DNA of 64,000 nt from Argyresthia goedartella (Eukaryota; Arthropoda; Insecta; Lepidoptera; Argyresthiidae). The translations under genes were made by a program, and so were the position numbers. Below, piece after piece: positions 1 through 10,016 of the stretch. Below the pieces are notes generated by a model. It made no database searches. It had not been told where the DNA came from and saw only the letters and a program-made list of their open reading frames with translations. The stretch lies in assembly GCA_949825045.1 (NCBI GenBank), contig OX463818.1:33372906-33436905 (forward strand). The letters run 5' to 3'. Position 1 is the first letter of the stretch. Each line of letters begins with the position of its first letter.

Positions 1-636
1 TTGTGCCTTAACCGGTCAGGCCCTTCGGACGGTCACCAGGGCCGGACTCAGGTTGGTCGGTCACAGGGCCCACGGACCCAGTCCCCCTCCGGGCAACGGG
101 AGTCACCAACGGGGTGACTGGGGTACCCGTGGACGGGACCCCCCCGAGGGGAAGGGGGCAGCGCGGGGGGCAACAGGCGGGATAGCCGGGGTTCGGTCGC
201 CGCTGTCCAGGGTCAGCGAGGACTTCGGGCCGCTGGCTCACCACGTGTTACGGGCGGGTGTCAGATGGCACCTATGAGTGGCGCGAAGGCTGGGAGCCCA
301 CCACCTTCTGCGCCACCCTGCCCGTCGCTCTGGGAGGCGAACAGTCGGATGTCGCCCCCATTCCTAGAGCGCCCCAGGTTGGATCCGCTCTCCCCCCTCC
401 ATCCACGGTGGCCACCGGGCACACCGTACACAGTCCGGTATGGTCGGATACCGGGACAGCGAGGGGCCTATTATGCGGGTTGGGACCCCCTGATGTACAT
501 ACGGTCTGATATGCCACCGGCATATCAGCAGCCGAGTTATCAGGCTGACGGGGGTCCCAGCGGGTTCGGAGCCCGCGGAGGTTCCCGCTAGGGACACGCC
601 GCCCACTTACAGGGTGCCGCCACTCCACAGACGGTC
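1..636 (+). other. BEL1 degenerate gag-to-protease linker
   Basis: This GC-rich, proline-rich stretch precedes the protease and has no frame open throughout. A short stretch around 345-380 matches the end of the separate gag block (around 6100-6130), with a shared SPP..ERP pattern. That places it in the Pro-rich segment between the gag zinc knuckles and protease. No promoter or other gene is visible. Confidence 0.5.
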
Positions 637-1113
637 ATGCTCCCCACCGCCTCGGTGATAGCGTGGAGTTCGGACGGCAAATCTTGTGTGGCACGAGCAC
701 TATTGGACTCGGGGGCCCAGGGGTGCTTAGTCTCGTGCAACCTTGTAAGACGGTTGGGCATTTCGGTAAGGGAGTATCCACATTCCATTCGGGGAATTGG
801 GAACACGGAAGTCGGTTCCGTTAAGGGAGTATGTCGGATTACTCTCTCGTCACGGGTGGATTCATCGGTGAATCTGACGGTCACGGCATTAGTCATGCCT
901 CATGTGATGGGCTCACACCCTCACGTACGGTTGTCGCCCTCGGTGCGACAGTTGGTCGCTGGGTTGTCACTGGCTGACCCGGAGTTCGATATTCCGGGCC
1001 CAGTAGACATTTTATTGGGTGTCGATGCCTTGGGATACCTGTTAGTGCCAGGTGTCCACGTGTTGCATAATGGGTCCGGTCATGCCGGCTGCCCCACGCC
1101 TAGCGACTCGTAG
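637..1113 (+). pseudogene. BEL1 aspartic protease domain
   Basis: This is a retropepsin-like domain that would cleave the Gag-Pol polyprotein. The catalytic triad is seen in ALLDSGAQGCLVS near residue 25, followed by a typical IRGIG flap-like stretch. The second half (ALVMPHVMG...LSLADPEFDIPGPVDILLGVD) is the usual BEL extension. The frame runs out at 1113. The following RT frame begins in another phase around 1060-1080, and a short segment that BEL3 retains is missing here, so protease and RT are no longer joined. Confidence 0.85.
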
Positions 1114-3601
1114 TCCCTTATTCGGTTCTGTACTCTCGGAGGTGATACAGAAGTTTTGGGAGGTGGAGGAACCACCTACGGTCCGCCGGTTGGACCCGGT
1201 TGAAGAAGAGTGTGAACAGTTTTATCGGAACAATACTGGTCGCCTTCGGTCAGGTCGATTTCTCACACGTCTTCCATTCCGGAGTGATCGCCCACCGCTG
1301 GGCAGTTCACACCATGCAGCCGAGACGCGGCTTCTGTCGATGGAACGACGCATGAAGCGTGACGGGATTTTCCGGCAGAATTACGTCGATTTCATGCGGG
1401 AATACGAGTCGCTCGGCCACATGTCGGTTTCGGGTATCGACTGGAAGCGTGAAGACCACTGCTTCCTGCCCCATCACGCGGTCTTGAGGACCCCGGAGGG
1501 CAAAATACGGGTAGTGTTCGATGGATCGGCATCAACATCTAACGGCATGAACCTGAACCAGTGTTTGCATTCAGGGCCGAAGTTGAACCATGACATCGCG
1601 GATGTTATCACACGGTTCCGTCGACACAATGTTGTGTTTGTAGCTGACATCCGGATGATGTTTAGACAGACGGTCATTCACCCTGACGATAGACGGTATC
1701 AGCTGATACTGTGGCGAGAGAGCCCAGATCAGCCCATCAGGGTGTACGAGCTGAACACCAACACGTACGGGCTACGGTCTAGTCCTTATTTGGCGATTCG
1801 CACTCTGCGGGAGTTAGCGGATCGAGAACGGTTAAACTTCACTAGAGGAGCAGCGATCCTGGAGCAGGATCTCTACGTGGACGATATCTGTACCGGTGCA
1901 GATTCCGTAGAGGAGGCGCTCGCTCGACGGGACGAGCTAGTTGAGCTCTTACGGGGTGGAGGTTACGAGCTCCGGAAATGGATGTCGAACTCTCCAGAGT
2001 TACTGACTGGTCTTCCGGATGACTACCAGCAGGATCCCCACATTTTTGAAAATTTGGAAAATCCAAATATGTTGTCGGTATTAGGCGTCCAGTACCAGCC
2101 GGTGTCAGACATGTTTTCGTATCGGGTCGAGTTGGACTCCCCGAAGGTCTGGACGAAACGGAACGTCCTCTCAACGGTGGCTAGGACATTTGATCCAAAC
2201 GGGTGGATCACCCCGGTAACATTTCAGCTCAAGTGTTTTATGCAGCAATTGTGGTCTGCTGAGCTGAAATGGGACGACCCGATCGGCGGGTCATTGAGCT
2301 CAGAGTGGGACTCGTTCTTTTCGACCCTCCCTGGCATCAATCGGATTTCACTGCCACGGAGGTTGGTCCCCACCAAACGATACACCGCCACCCTGCATGG
2401 GTTTTGCGATGCCTCGGAGAAGGGCTACGGAGCTGCGGTGTATTTGCGTACGGTCGACTCCTCGGGGGAGGTTGATGTGCGGTTGGTCATGGCCAAGAGC
2501 AAGGTTGCGCCGTTGCGCACTCGCCTGACCATTCCCAAGTTAGAGCTTTCGGGAGCGGCTCTCCTGACTCGTCTGCTCAACCACACGATGACGGTTCTTC
2601 GTGGGTCAATAGCGTTAGAAGATACGGTCTACGCTTGGACGGACAGCCAGATCGTGTTATGCTGGCTGAAGGCTTCAGTTCACAAGCTGGAGATTTTTGT
2701 GGCGAATCGGGTTTCGCAGATTTTGAATTCGGAGGTTCCCTTAATCTGGAGACATGTTCCAGGGGAAATGAACCCAGCAGACTGTGCGTCTCGTGGGTGT
2801 CACGCTCCGGAGTTGGTTGGACATCCCTTGTGGTGGGGTCCAAAATGGTTGACTCAAGCCGAATCGGATTGGCCAATGAGTCCATGCGTTACCACGGCGA
2901 ACGGCGCCTTGACAGTCGGTGTCTGTACGACGCAACCAGAGCCGGAAGAGGAGTTCAGCCTGCTGGAACGGTACAGCTCGCTCGACAAGCTGGTCAATGT
3001 GACCGCCTGGATCTGCCGATTTGCGCGGAATTGTCGGAATTCTGAGGCGCAACGAGTGCGGACACAGGTCCTGACACCACGGGAACGGAACCATGCGTTG
3101 TTCGCATTGGTACGGAACGTGCAGACGGTGCACTTTAAGTCCGAATTGGACATTCTGAGACGCGGACGCGTCCAACTGAAGGGAGCTGTGGCTCGGCTCA
3201 ACCCGTTTATTGACCCTCAAGGATTGCTGAGGGTAGGAGGTCGGCTGCGGAATGCCAACCTGCCTTATGCGGCTCGCCACCCGTTGTTACTCCCTAGGAA
3301 AGGGAAGTTGGTCGAACTGTTGATACAGGATCGACACATTCTGAATGGGCATGTCGGATGCCACGCCTTGATGGCGTTTCTCCAGCGCGAGTTCTGGATT
3401 ATATCGGGAAGACGCTTAGTGCGTAGCGTCGCATTTCGGTGCCTGCCTTGTTATCGGGCCAAGGCGGCTACGATGCAGCCCCCCAGATGGGCGATTTGCC
3501 CTCGGATAGGGTTAACGAAATCCGGCCCTTTGCGGGTGTCGGAACGGATTTCGCGGGACCATTCATGGTCAAGTCTTCACAGCTACGGAACGCCAGATTA
3601 G
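1052..3601 (+). pseudogene. BEL1 reverse transcriptase, RNase H and integrase zinc domain
   Basis: This frame of about 849 codons carries the BEL/Pao replication enzymes. RT shows VVFDGSA and VADIRMMFRQ in the fingers/palm and the catalytic LYVDDICTG near residue 275. RNase H follows, with HGFCDASE, KLELSGA, AWTDSQ and the closing HVPGEMNPADCASRG. An H2C2 integrase-type zinc domain ends the frame (DRHILNGHVGC through CLPCYRAK). The frame is lost at the C6 run at 3479-3484, where spacing differs from BEL3 by a number not divisible by three. From there to 3601 the translation is nonsense and the integrase continues in the next frame. Confidence 0.92.
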
Positions 3602-4437
3602 TGAAGGCATACCTGTGCGTCTTCGTGTGCTTGGCCACGAAGGCAGTCCACTTGGAGGTGGTCATTGACCTCACTACAGAGGCATTTATCGCATGTCTAG
3701 ATCGGTTCGTCTCACGAAGGGGCCTCCCGACATTAATCCGTTCGGACAACGGCACAAATTTTGTCGGAGCCAGGCGATATCTGCAGGAGGTCACTCAATT
3801 CCTGAACGGTAACCAGGATGCCATCGGTACGGCTTGCTCCCGACGAGGGATTGAATGGGTTTTCAGTCCGCCGGGATGTCCTCATTGGGGAGGAATATTT
3901 GAGGCTGCGGTTAAATCGGCTAAGTCGCACCTGACGAGGATCATCGGTGAGACCTCTCTACGCTTTGAAGAGCTTGCGACGCTGTTCTGTAAGATTGAAA
4001 TGACACTGAACTCGCGTCCGTTGTGCCCGCTCAGTTCGGATCCAAATGATTTGGAAGCGTTGACTCCGGGTCACTTCCTGATAGGTCAGCCCCTTAACGC
4101 CCTGCCAGAATACCCATTCGGTGATGTTAAGTTAAGTCGGTTAACTAGGTGGCATATGTTGCAGCAGATGGCTCAAGATTTTTGGAAACGGTGGTCCCTT
4201 GAGTACTTGCACATCTTGCAGCAGCGCCTTAAGTGGACTGACCGGACGAGCCCCCCTCAAGTCGGTGATTTGGTGCTGATTAAGGATGCGAACCTGCCAT
4301 CATTGAGATGGAGACGAGGACGGATCGTCAATTTCTACACGGGTCGGGATGGCACGCCTCGATCAGCAGAAGTCAAGGTGGGGGACTCGGTCCTCAAGAG
4401 AGCGGTCGCAACACTTTCTCGCCTTCCTATTGATTAG
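3439..4437 (+). pseudogene. BEL1 integrase core
   Basis: This is the DDE integrase that would insert the cDNA. The core shows VGTDFAGPF (first D), IRSDNGTNF (second D) and GIFEAAVKSAK (E). A BEL-type tail follows (LNSRPLCPLSSDPNDLEALTPGHFLIG), then a basic C-terminal segment (GDLVLIKDANLPSLRWRRGRI). Sense coding begins near 3485, after the frameshift. The last codon is TAG at 4435-4437. Confidence 0.9.
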
Positions 4438-4438
4438 G

Positions 4439-4715
4439 GACAGGTTCGGGCCTGTCCGGGCGGGTGACTGTTTAATATTTATGCTTCGGAACGCACCGGT
4501 TTTTTGTTGCGCGGATCGACCGCGAGTAATCGGGACATCACTAGCGGAAACGGAACCGCAGCTGTCACTCGTACCAACGAGATGAAAAATTAGAGGTTAT
4601 CTTTTCTTGTCGTGAGAAAAAACATGTCTGCTCATGGGTCGGGCCTAGATTGTATTTCGGTGTAACAATTGTCTAACACAGGTGTCGGGCCTGGTCGGAG
4701 TGTTGATCATAATAA
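4439..4715 (+). other. Candidate BEL LTR and leader remnant between pol and gag
   Basis: About 280 bases separate the BEL1 stop from the next gag frame. They open with an inverted GGACAGG/CCTGTCC pair and then GGGTGACTGTTTAAT, matching the arrangement GGGTGATTGTTTGAT after BEL3 at about 37069. A 3' LTR may therefore start at the TGTT near 4468. I cannot align this with the sequence downstream of BEL3 or find the LTR end, so the boundary is only a proposal. Confidence 0.35.
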
Positions 4716-5825
4716 TCGTCGGGAAATAAGTCCAGCCATGATGGTGACACTGAAGCACCTCTGACGCATCAGGGATCGGGGTCCAGGTTACCTGCCATAA
4801 CTATGCCTATCTTTGACGGCGTGTCCGGTGAATGGATGAGCTTCATCAATCTGTTCGACAGTTTGGTGCACATGCGATCGGACATTACCAAGTCTGTCAA
4901 GATGGCTCAGCTGGTGGCAGCATTGAGGGGTGAGCCTAGGGAGCTGGTCGCTCATTTGTCAGTTACGGAGGGTAACTATGAGACGGCCAGGCAATTGTTG
5001 GTCAGACGTTACCACAACAAACGGAGGTTGGCCGATGCCCAACTGAACCGTTTGTTTAGCATCCCGGTTGTGAACAAGGTCGGGGCCATACAGACGGAGG
5101 TTTTGAACCCATTGTTGTCCGTCACCAAGGCTCTAGAGAATCTTGGACTTCCGGTTGGTGAATGGTCGTACCTACTGTTGTACATTGTACTTTCCCGCCT
5201 ACCCGCTGACGTGCAGACTCGTTTCGAACAGTCTCACGGGAGGTCGGCCGAGGACCTGCCCGCCTTCTCCGACTTGGTCGGATTTTTGGAAGAGGAGGCT
5301 CGACGGGCAGAGAATTTGGGGTTGACGGTCACCCATCCTTCGGAGCCACAGAGAGCTGCCGGGAGCGCTGTGAGTAGGGGCCCTCCGACGAGGAAGGACC
5401 GCACCAACCGGCAGTCGTATGGGACTGTGAGTGAATTGACCCCACGTGGTGAGACCTGCCCATGTTGTAGGCAGATTGGCCATGCTGTGGCCAATTGCAA
5501 TAAGTTCGGGGAACTTAGGGTTCAGGGACGGCGCCGGATGGCCAAGCAGCGGAGCTGGTGTTTCCTGTGCCTCGGGCCACACATGGCTAGGGACTGCACG
5601 CGCACACAAATATGCGGATATTGTGGTGGGCCCCACAACAATCTGTTGTGCATGTACCGGTCCGGCCAACAGCCACCACAGGGCCGTACCCAGGGTGACA
5701 CGGCATGGGGCCCTGAGAATTCGTTTGCGACTCGGAGCGCAACTCAGGGGCCAACGTCCCCACGTGCACAGGGCAGTACCAGGGTGCAGGGCCGCACTCA
5801 GGACCATTACATGGGGGGGCCCTGA
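4716..5825 (+). pseudogene. BEL3 Gag (DUF1759 capsid region plus zinc knuckles), 5'-truncated
   Basis: The frame is open from a TAA at 4713-4715 and has an ATG at 4803. That ATG falls inside the conserved LPxI...FDG...W start of the DUF1759 region (LPAITMPIFDGVSGEW), so it is not the ancestral start. The capsid-like region spans about residues 1-170 counted from 4803. Three cysteine-rich knuckles follow (CPCCRQIGHAVANC, CFLCLGPHMARDC, CGYCGGPHNNLLC). The frame ends at 5825 because a G7 run in the first 108-bp repeat shifts the phase. The second repeat has G6 and the Pro-rich continuation is readable in another frame to 6130. Confidence 0.85.
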
Positions 5826-5950
5826 GAATTTGTTTGCGACTCGGAGCGCAACTCAGGGGCCAACGTCCCCACGTGCACAGGGCAGTACCAGGGTGCAGGG
5901 CCGCACTCAGGACCATTACATGGGGGGCCCTGAGTTTTCGGTTGCGACTC
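5711..5950 (+). repeat. Tandem 108-109 bp repeat in BEL3 gag tail, about 2.2 copies
   Basis: The unit begins CCCTGAGAATTCGTTTGCGA at 5711. It recurs at 5820 and starts again at 5928. Copies one and two are nearly identical, differing mainly in the length of a G run at the end (G7 versus G6). The repeat codes for a Gln/Arg/Thr-rich low-complexity stretch. Confidence 0.85.
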
Positions 5951-6391
5951 AGCATCCGACCCAGCGGGACATTGGGTGTGTTGAGCAGGCCGTAACGGGC
6001 GGGTGGCATGGGACACCTTCAAGCTATGCGGGTGCGGTTCGGACGCCGCCTCAGTTGTCGCCCCGCTCGTCGCCTCGTCCTCGTCGGTCACATGTGATGT
6101 CCCCCCCGCTCATGGAGCGGCCACAGCATTATTTATTTATTTATTTATTTATTCTAGGAGAACCAACAGCTAATACATCACATGAAGAAAATTTAAATAG
6201 AAATATGAAGCCAATTACAGGAACTCACAAATAGATATCGCACAAAAAATAGATCAGTGATACGCACATTCAAATAACGGCGCGCACACACAGCAGATGT
6301 AGGTATATAAAAACTACAAGCATATAATTTATCTTACAAAGCCGAAATAAACAAACAACCTAAATACCTAATACATTACACTACAATAATA

Positions 6392-7158
6392 CTACATAAA
6401 CATGGTAAACATATGGTAAACAAATCGCTCAATCAAAAATACACTACTTAAATTTCGCCTCACAGATGGAACTACACAATTAAATATATCAATCTCAAGC
6501 TCTTTCGTCGCATTGTTCAAGTTTCGACTAGCACGGTTAAGGAAACTATTTCGTCTGTAGTTGGATGATATTCGCCTTAAAGAGATAGGGGGGAAGTGCC
6601 TTTTGGACCGAGAAGGGATAACAAATGACAGTTCTTGGAGCAGTTCTGGACAGTCAATGCCGCCGGTTGTGATTTTTAGCAAGAAAGTAGCGTCGGCTAT
6701 TTCTCGGCGCCTATATAATGGGATCAGATGATGCTTCTTGCAAATATTAAGGTAATTTGAAGAATTATAAGGATATTTAGATTTATAACACAAGTATTTA
6801 ATAAAAAAATTCTGAACACGTTCAATTCTATCTATATAAATATTGTAGCAAGGATTCCAAATTTGGGACGCATATTCAAGTTTGCTCCGAACCAAGGAGC
6901 AAAACAAAATTTTAAGTGTTTTGGCTTGAGTAAAATGAGCGGAACTCCGCATTATAAAACCTAATGTTTTCAGAGCACCGCGGACAATAGTATCTATGTG
7001 GGTGTCAAATAAAAGTTTGGAGTCGTGTATTACCCCCAAGTCTCTCATACATTGGACTTTGTTCAGAGGTTGACCTTTAAGTTTGTAGGTAGTTGGAATT
7101 AAATTTCGTTTTCTAGAGAATGTCAGGAAAAAGCATTTCAACGGATTCAAATTCATTT
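6392..7158 (-). pseudogene. Non-LTR A RT thumb and C-terminal domain
   Basis: The frame begins at NEMNLNPLKCFFLTFSRKRN, continues through MRDLGVIHDSKLLFDTHID and ends with the usual C-terminal region (LVRSKLEYASQIWNP, IERVQNFFIKYLCYKS). It is the downstream part of the same polyprotein as the RT palm block and is out of phase with it. No zinc knuckle follows. After the stop come about 240 bases of 3' UTR and the TAAA tail. Confidence 0.85.
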
Positions 7159-7161
7159 CAT

Positions 7162-7722
7162 TCATTCAAAAACCTTCATATCGTCAGCAAAACAAAGTAG
7201 TTTAGAATGTATAAAACATTTACTAACATCGTTAATAAAAATATTGAAAAGCAATGGCCCAAGCAAAGAACCTTGGGGGACACCACTTGGAATAGTCACC
7301 CATCCCGAGATATAGTTATTGACTACAACAGCCTGAGATCTATTGTCAATGTAGGAAGAAAACCATCTGAGCAAATCACCACTGATTCCAATGCCATGTA
7401 ACTTGGTTAATAAGATGCCATGGTCAATTCGATCGAAGGCCTTACTATAATCAGTATAAATTACATCAACCTGAAAGCCAGCGTCCATCACTTCAGTGAC
7501 ATACTCATTCAGGAGAACGAGATTAGATACAGTGGATCGGCGCTGCACAAAACCGTGTTGGTTGGGACTAATAGAATTCTTTGAAGCGCAGTACACTTGA
7601 TTGTACACAATTTTTTCCATGACTTTCGATAATATACATAATTTAGAAATTGGCCTATAATTTTTGATGTCTGTTTTTGGTCCTTTTTTATGTTCTGGCG
7701 TGATAAAAGCAGATTTCCATTA
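7162..7722 (-). pseudogene. Non-LTR A reverse transcriptase, palm region
   Basis: The RT begins mid-domain with the NYRPIS motif region near 7650, then QHGFVQRRSTVSNL, IYTDYSKAFDRIDH, SGVPQGSLLGPLLF and the catalytic CFADDMKVF. The frame stops just after FADD at about 7162. The next sensible codons lie in another frame from 7155. About 25 codons that sister copies B and C have at this point are absent, so a small deletion is likely. Confidence 0.88.
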
Positions 7723-8443
7723 TTATCTTTTATAACCACGACTGTGCCTAGTTTAATATTATCGGATGGCTTGGTCCATTTTTCTCTTTGTTGAAGCGAA
7801 GTGAGATATTCCTGACTCCAACGTCGCCAGAAATCATGTGTGAGTTTACACAACAACTGATAACGTGATAAACGATTATCAGGTTGATCTACAAAATTTT
7901 CAGAGGGCAAAAATTTTATAGGAGTGACATTTAAAAAATGATTAGGAGTTAGTGCGGTTACATCAGGTTCAGAACTTAAAACACATAGAGGTCTGCTATT
8001 TAACAACCCTTCAATTTGCACCAAGACTGTCATGAATTCTTCATAGGTTAAGATCTGAGAGCCTATAGTTTTATATAAGTGAGTTTTAACGCATTGAACG
8101 TTTGCTTCACACAGGCCATTAAAATGTGGGCCGTTCGGGGGGCTATGTTTAAATTGAATTTTATTTTTTGATAAATAATTACCAATATATGTTTGGTGAG
8201 CTGTGGACTGTAATAAATCGTAAATTTCATTAAGTTTGCGCTTGGCGCCTATAAAATTTGTTCCACCATCGCTATAGATCATGGAAACTGGGCCTCTTCT
8301 ACTAATAAAAAGTTTGAAAGCTGCGAGAAATAGTTCAGAACTGAGGTCTGAGACCAATTCCAAATGCAATGCCTTGGTAGCAAGACATACAAACTAGCAT
8401 ACATAAGCCTTATGGCTTTTAATTCCTCGACGTCTTATATGCG
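7720..8443 (-). pseudogene. BEL2 integrase core
   Basis: After the TA run the integrase resumes in another frame and meets a TAG near 8393. It is then open from 8369 with MHLELVSDLSSE, IYSDGGTNFIG (second catalytic D) and GLCEANVQCVK (E), then LNSRPLCVLSSEPDVTALTPNHFL. It ends near 7720 in VVVIKDNNG, where the DNA passes into non-LTR A. Codons read beyond that point belong to the wrong frame of the non-LTR element. Confidence 0.88.
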
Positions 8444-9206
8444 TTATATATATATATAAAAAGGACCAGCATAATCCACAGCGGTGTAGACAAAAGCTTT
8501 GGTTTGCGAGACTCGAAATGACGGTAAGTCACCCATGCGTGGGAAAGTGAATTTAGGTTTAAGTCTGAAACATCTGTTACATTTATGCACGCGTTGACGA
8601 ACTAAATTTCTAGCAGATAATATCCAGAATTTCTGTCTGAGCAATGCGAGTAAAAGTGATGGACCAGTGTGGAGGTTAGTTACATGATAGTTGTCAACAA
8701 TAAGTTGAGTAATTAAATCCTTTGTAGGAAGCAAGATTGGGTGTCTTTGACCAAAATCGAGTTGAGAATTAGATAGCCGACCACCGACTCTAAGAATGCC
8801 TTCTTGGTCGATGAAAGGGTTAAGTTTTGATAACGAGTTATTTAACAACTTTTTATTTTTTAACGCGGCAATTTCTTTAGAAAAGTGTTTGTTTTGAACA
8901 TAACGAATTATGTAGTCTTCTGCAGTTTCGAGATCTTGAACGGTAATTTGTCCAGTGGAGCGCAATTTTCGTGAGAAACGGAGTACGTATGTCATCGAGC
9001 GTAGTAATGTTTTCCAATCGGAAATTCTTTCAGCCATCATGTCAATGGGATGAGATTCATGCGAGTTACTGACATTTTGAGCAACTAAACTTATTGTAGG
9101 TTTTGTTTCCAAAGTTTCAAAACAAACATTTGGTTTGACTGCAAAGTGTTTTACAGGCCAATCAGAAATTTTTTCAGCAGTCCACGAAAGACCGTGAAAC
9201 CACAAG
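8444..9206 (-). pseudogene. BEL2 RNase H tail and integrase zinc domain
   Basis: The frame enters from the Polinton boundary with WFHGLSW, the short segment that follows RNase H in BEL elements. It continues with the BEL connector (KLNPFIDQEGILRVGGRL) and the H2C2 zinc domain (DNYHVTNLHTGPS through HKCNRCFRLK). It reaches the integrase start VDYAGPFYIYI and then stops in an alternating TA run at about 8445-8456. The TA run looks like a microsatellite expansion that shifted the frame. Confidence 0.88.
9201..9206. repeat. Polinton target site duplication, left copy
   Basis: CACAAG directly precedes the terminal AGTAGGG at 9207 and is repeated exactly at 24515-24520. Polintons make 6-bp duplications, which fits. 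Confidence 0.93.
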
Positions 9207-9460
9207 AGTAGGGTAACATTGGGGGTTCTGCATCACAAATTCGCGCCGCTCGCTTCGCTCGCTCCGCTCGGTTTGTGCTGCAAAACCCCGCAATGTTATC
9301 CTACCCTGCAGGTTTTAAACGGCAACCTGTTTATTCTGAAGTGTGTCTGATTCGTACTGCAGCTCTTTTCAATTGCTTATGTTGACTGATGACGATCTGA
9401 GCTACAGAATCTTACTGTTTTTTTTTATCTGATAGGACGGGTACGCCGCCTACGCTATGC
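9207..9460 (+). repeat. Polinton left terminal inverted repeat
   Basis: About 210 bases match the right end in inverted orientation, almost perfectly over the outer 150. The repeat can be followed to TACGCTATGC at 9451-9460 after a left-only insertion of about 35 bases near 9418-9450. The outer 97 bases (9208-9304) are themselves an imperfect palindrome with a GC-rich loop. Confidence 0.93.
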
Positions 9461-9533
9461 GTATATATTTCTTATAAATTACAAAAGGAAATAAGGTATT
9501 TGAAAAATAAAAAAAAGATATTTCAACGATGGT

Positions 9534-10016
9534 TTATATTATTTTTAAAAAAGTACACCATTTTTTTAAACATGTAACATTTTTTAGTGCACAAAATGAA
9601 GGATGATACATACAATTTAAAATATCATTACAAAATCTATATTCTTTATGCAAACTTAACAAACTAGGACATTTAACGTATTCTAAATTTATAACATCAT
9701 CATGATTAAATATATTCTTAATCCAAGTCGCTTTTTCTACCCCTTTACAATAAATTGTTTTGTCAACCAAGAATGGCTGCGTGTTCATTAAAAAATTGTC
9801 ATAGGTAATGAAGCCATCATTCCAGAAAATTTTTCTATTTCGTTCTATCCATCTGATTTGCATCTTTTCTGTGTATGTAAGGTGGTGAAATGAAAAAGGT
9901 GGAAGAATTAATAAAACTTGAACTTGATCACCACAAATGATAGCAATTTCTTTAATAATAAATTCATTATTTTCTCTTCTGAATCCTTGTACATCTACAA
10001 TAGCTGATGATTTCAT
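9534..10016 (-). CDS. 160-residue Polinton protein with exonuclease-like layout
   Basis: The function is unknown. I recall similar proteins in other insect Polintons but no accepted name. It starts IVDVQGF, then KEIAI, then an RNRKIFWNDGF segment, and ends with HPSFCALKNVTCLKKW. The order resembles the D-x-E and H-x-x-x-x-D motifs of DEDDh 3'-5' exonucleases, but the expected acidic residues are Q and N, so if related it is probably inactive. The ATG at 10014-10016 overlaps the major capsid stop by four bases (ATGA). It is the last gene before the left terminus. Confidence 0.75.
   Translation of the reverse strand: MKSSAIVDVQGFRRENNEFIIKEIAIICGDQVQVLLILPPFSFHHLTYTEKMQIRWIERNRKIFWNDGFITYDNFLMNTQPFLVDKTIYCKGVEKATWIKNIFNHDDVINLEYVKCPSLLSLHKEYRFCNDILNCMYHPSFCALKNVTCLKKWCTFLKII

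Larger units (their letters stand above)
1..4438 (+). mobile_element. BEL/Pao LTR retrotransposon, copy BEL1 (left end outside window)
   Basis: Protease, reverse transcriptase, RNase H, zinc-binding integrase region and integrase core follow in the BEL/Pao order. The coding sequence is GC-richer than its neighbours and closely resembles BEL3 at 28259-37042, so the two belong to one family. The copy is dead: the reading frame shifts between protease and RT (around 1050-1110) and again in a C6 run at 3479-3484. A 20-base near-palindrome just after the stop (around 4438-4458) is also present after BEL3. The 5' LTR and most of gag lie outside the window. Confidence 0.9.
4716..6130 (+). mobile_element. 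BEL/Pao copy BEL3, gag block (first of three pieces)
   Basis: This gag-bearing block ends abruptly at 6130 against the TAAA-repeat tail of a minus-strand non-LTR element. Its last residues align with BEL1 near position 375. The next BEL3 block, at 28259, aligns with BEL1 near 826. Roughly 450 bp of the linker and the protease active site are therefore missing between the pieces. The N-terminal part of gag is also absent. Confidence 0.7.
6131..7722 (-). mobile_element. Non-LTR retrotransposon A (CR1-like), 5'-truncated
   Basis: Read on the minus strand, the element starts in the RT domain at about 7722, fused to a BEL2 integrase frame, and ends in a (TAAA)n tail seen as TTTATTTATTTATT at 6131-6152. 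A start inside RT is the usual 5' truncation of target-primed retrotransposition. The element lies exactly between BEL2 and the BEL3 gag block and occupies the place where the BEL2 3' LTR should be. Confidence 0.85.
7720..9206 (-). mobile_element. BEL/Pao copy BEL2, 3' portion (integrase side)
   Basis: This is the downstream part of the minus-strand BEL2, separated from its upstream part (24515-28258) by the Polinton. The two parts meet in frame once the Polinton and one copy of CACAAG are set aside. The left end runs into non-LTR A in the integrase C-terminal region, and no 3' LTR follows. The DNA is AT-richer and the proteins clearly diverged from BEL1/BEL3, so BEL2 is a different family. 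Confidence 0.9.

Noticed and set aside
272..628. Minus-strand frame opposite BEL1 linker
   Set aside because: Shadow frame in GC-rich DNA with no domain, opposite an element whose coding strand is plus.
5446..6234. Separate 262-codon gene overlapping gag
   Set aside because: Up to about 5820 it is a wrong frame of gag. Beyond that it is the frameshifted continuation of the gag tail, not an independent gene.
7509..7715. C-terminal extension of BEL2 integrase
   Set aside because: The codons after about 7720 are the RT of non-LTR A read in the wrong frame.
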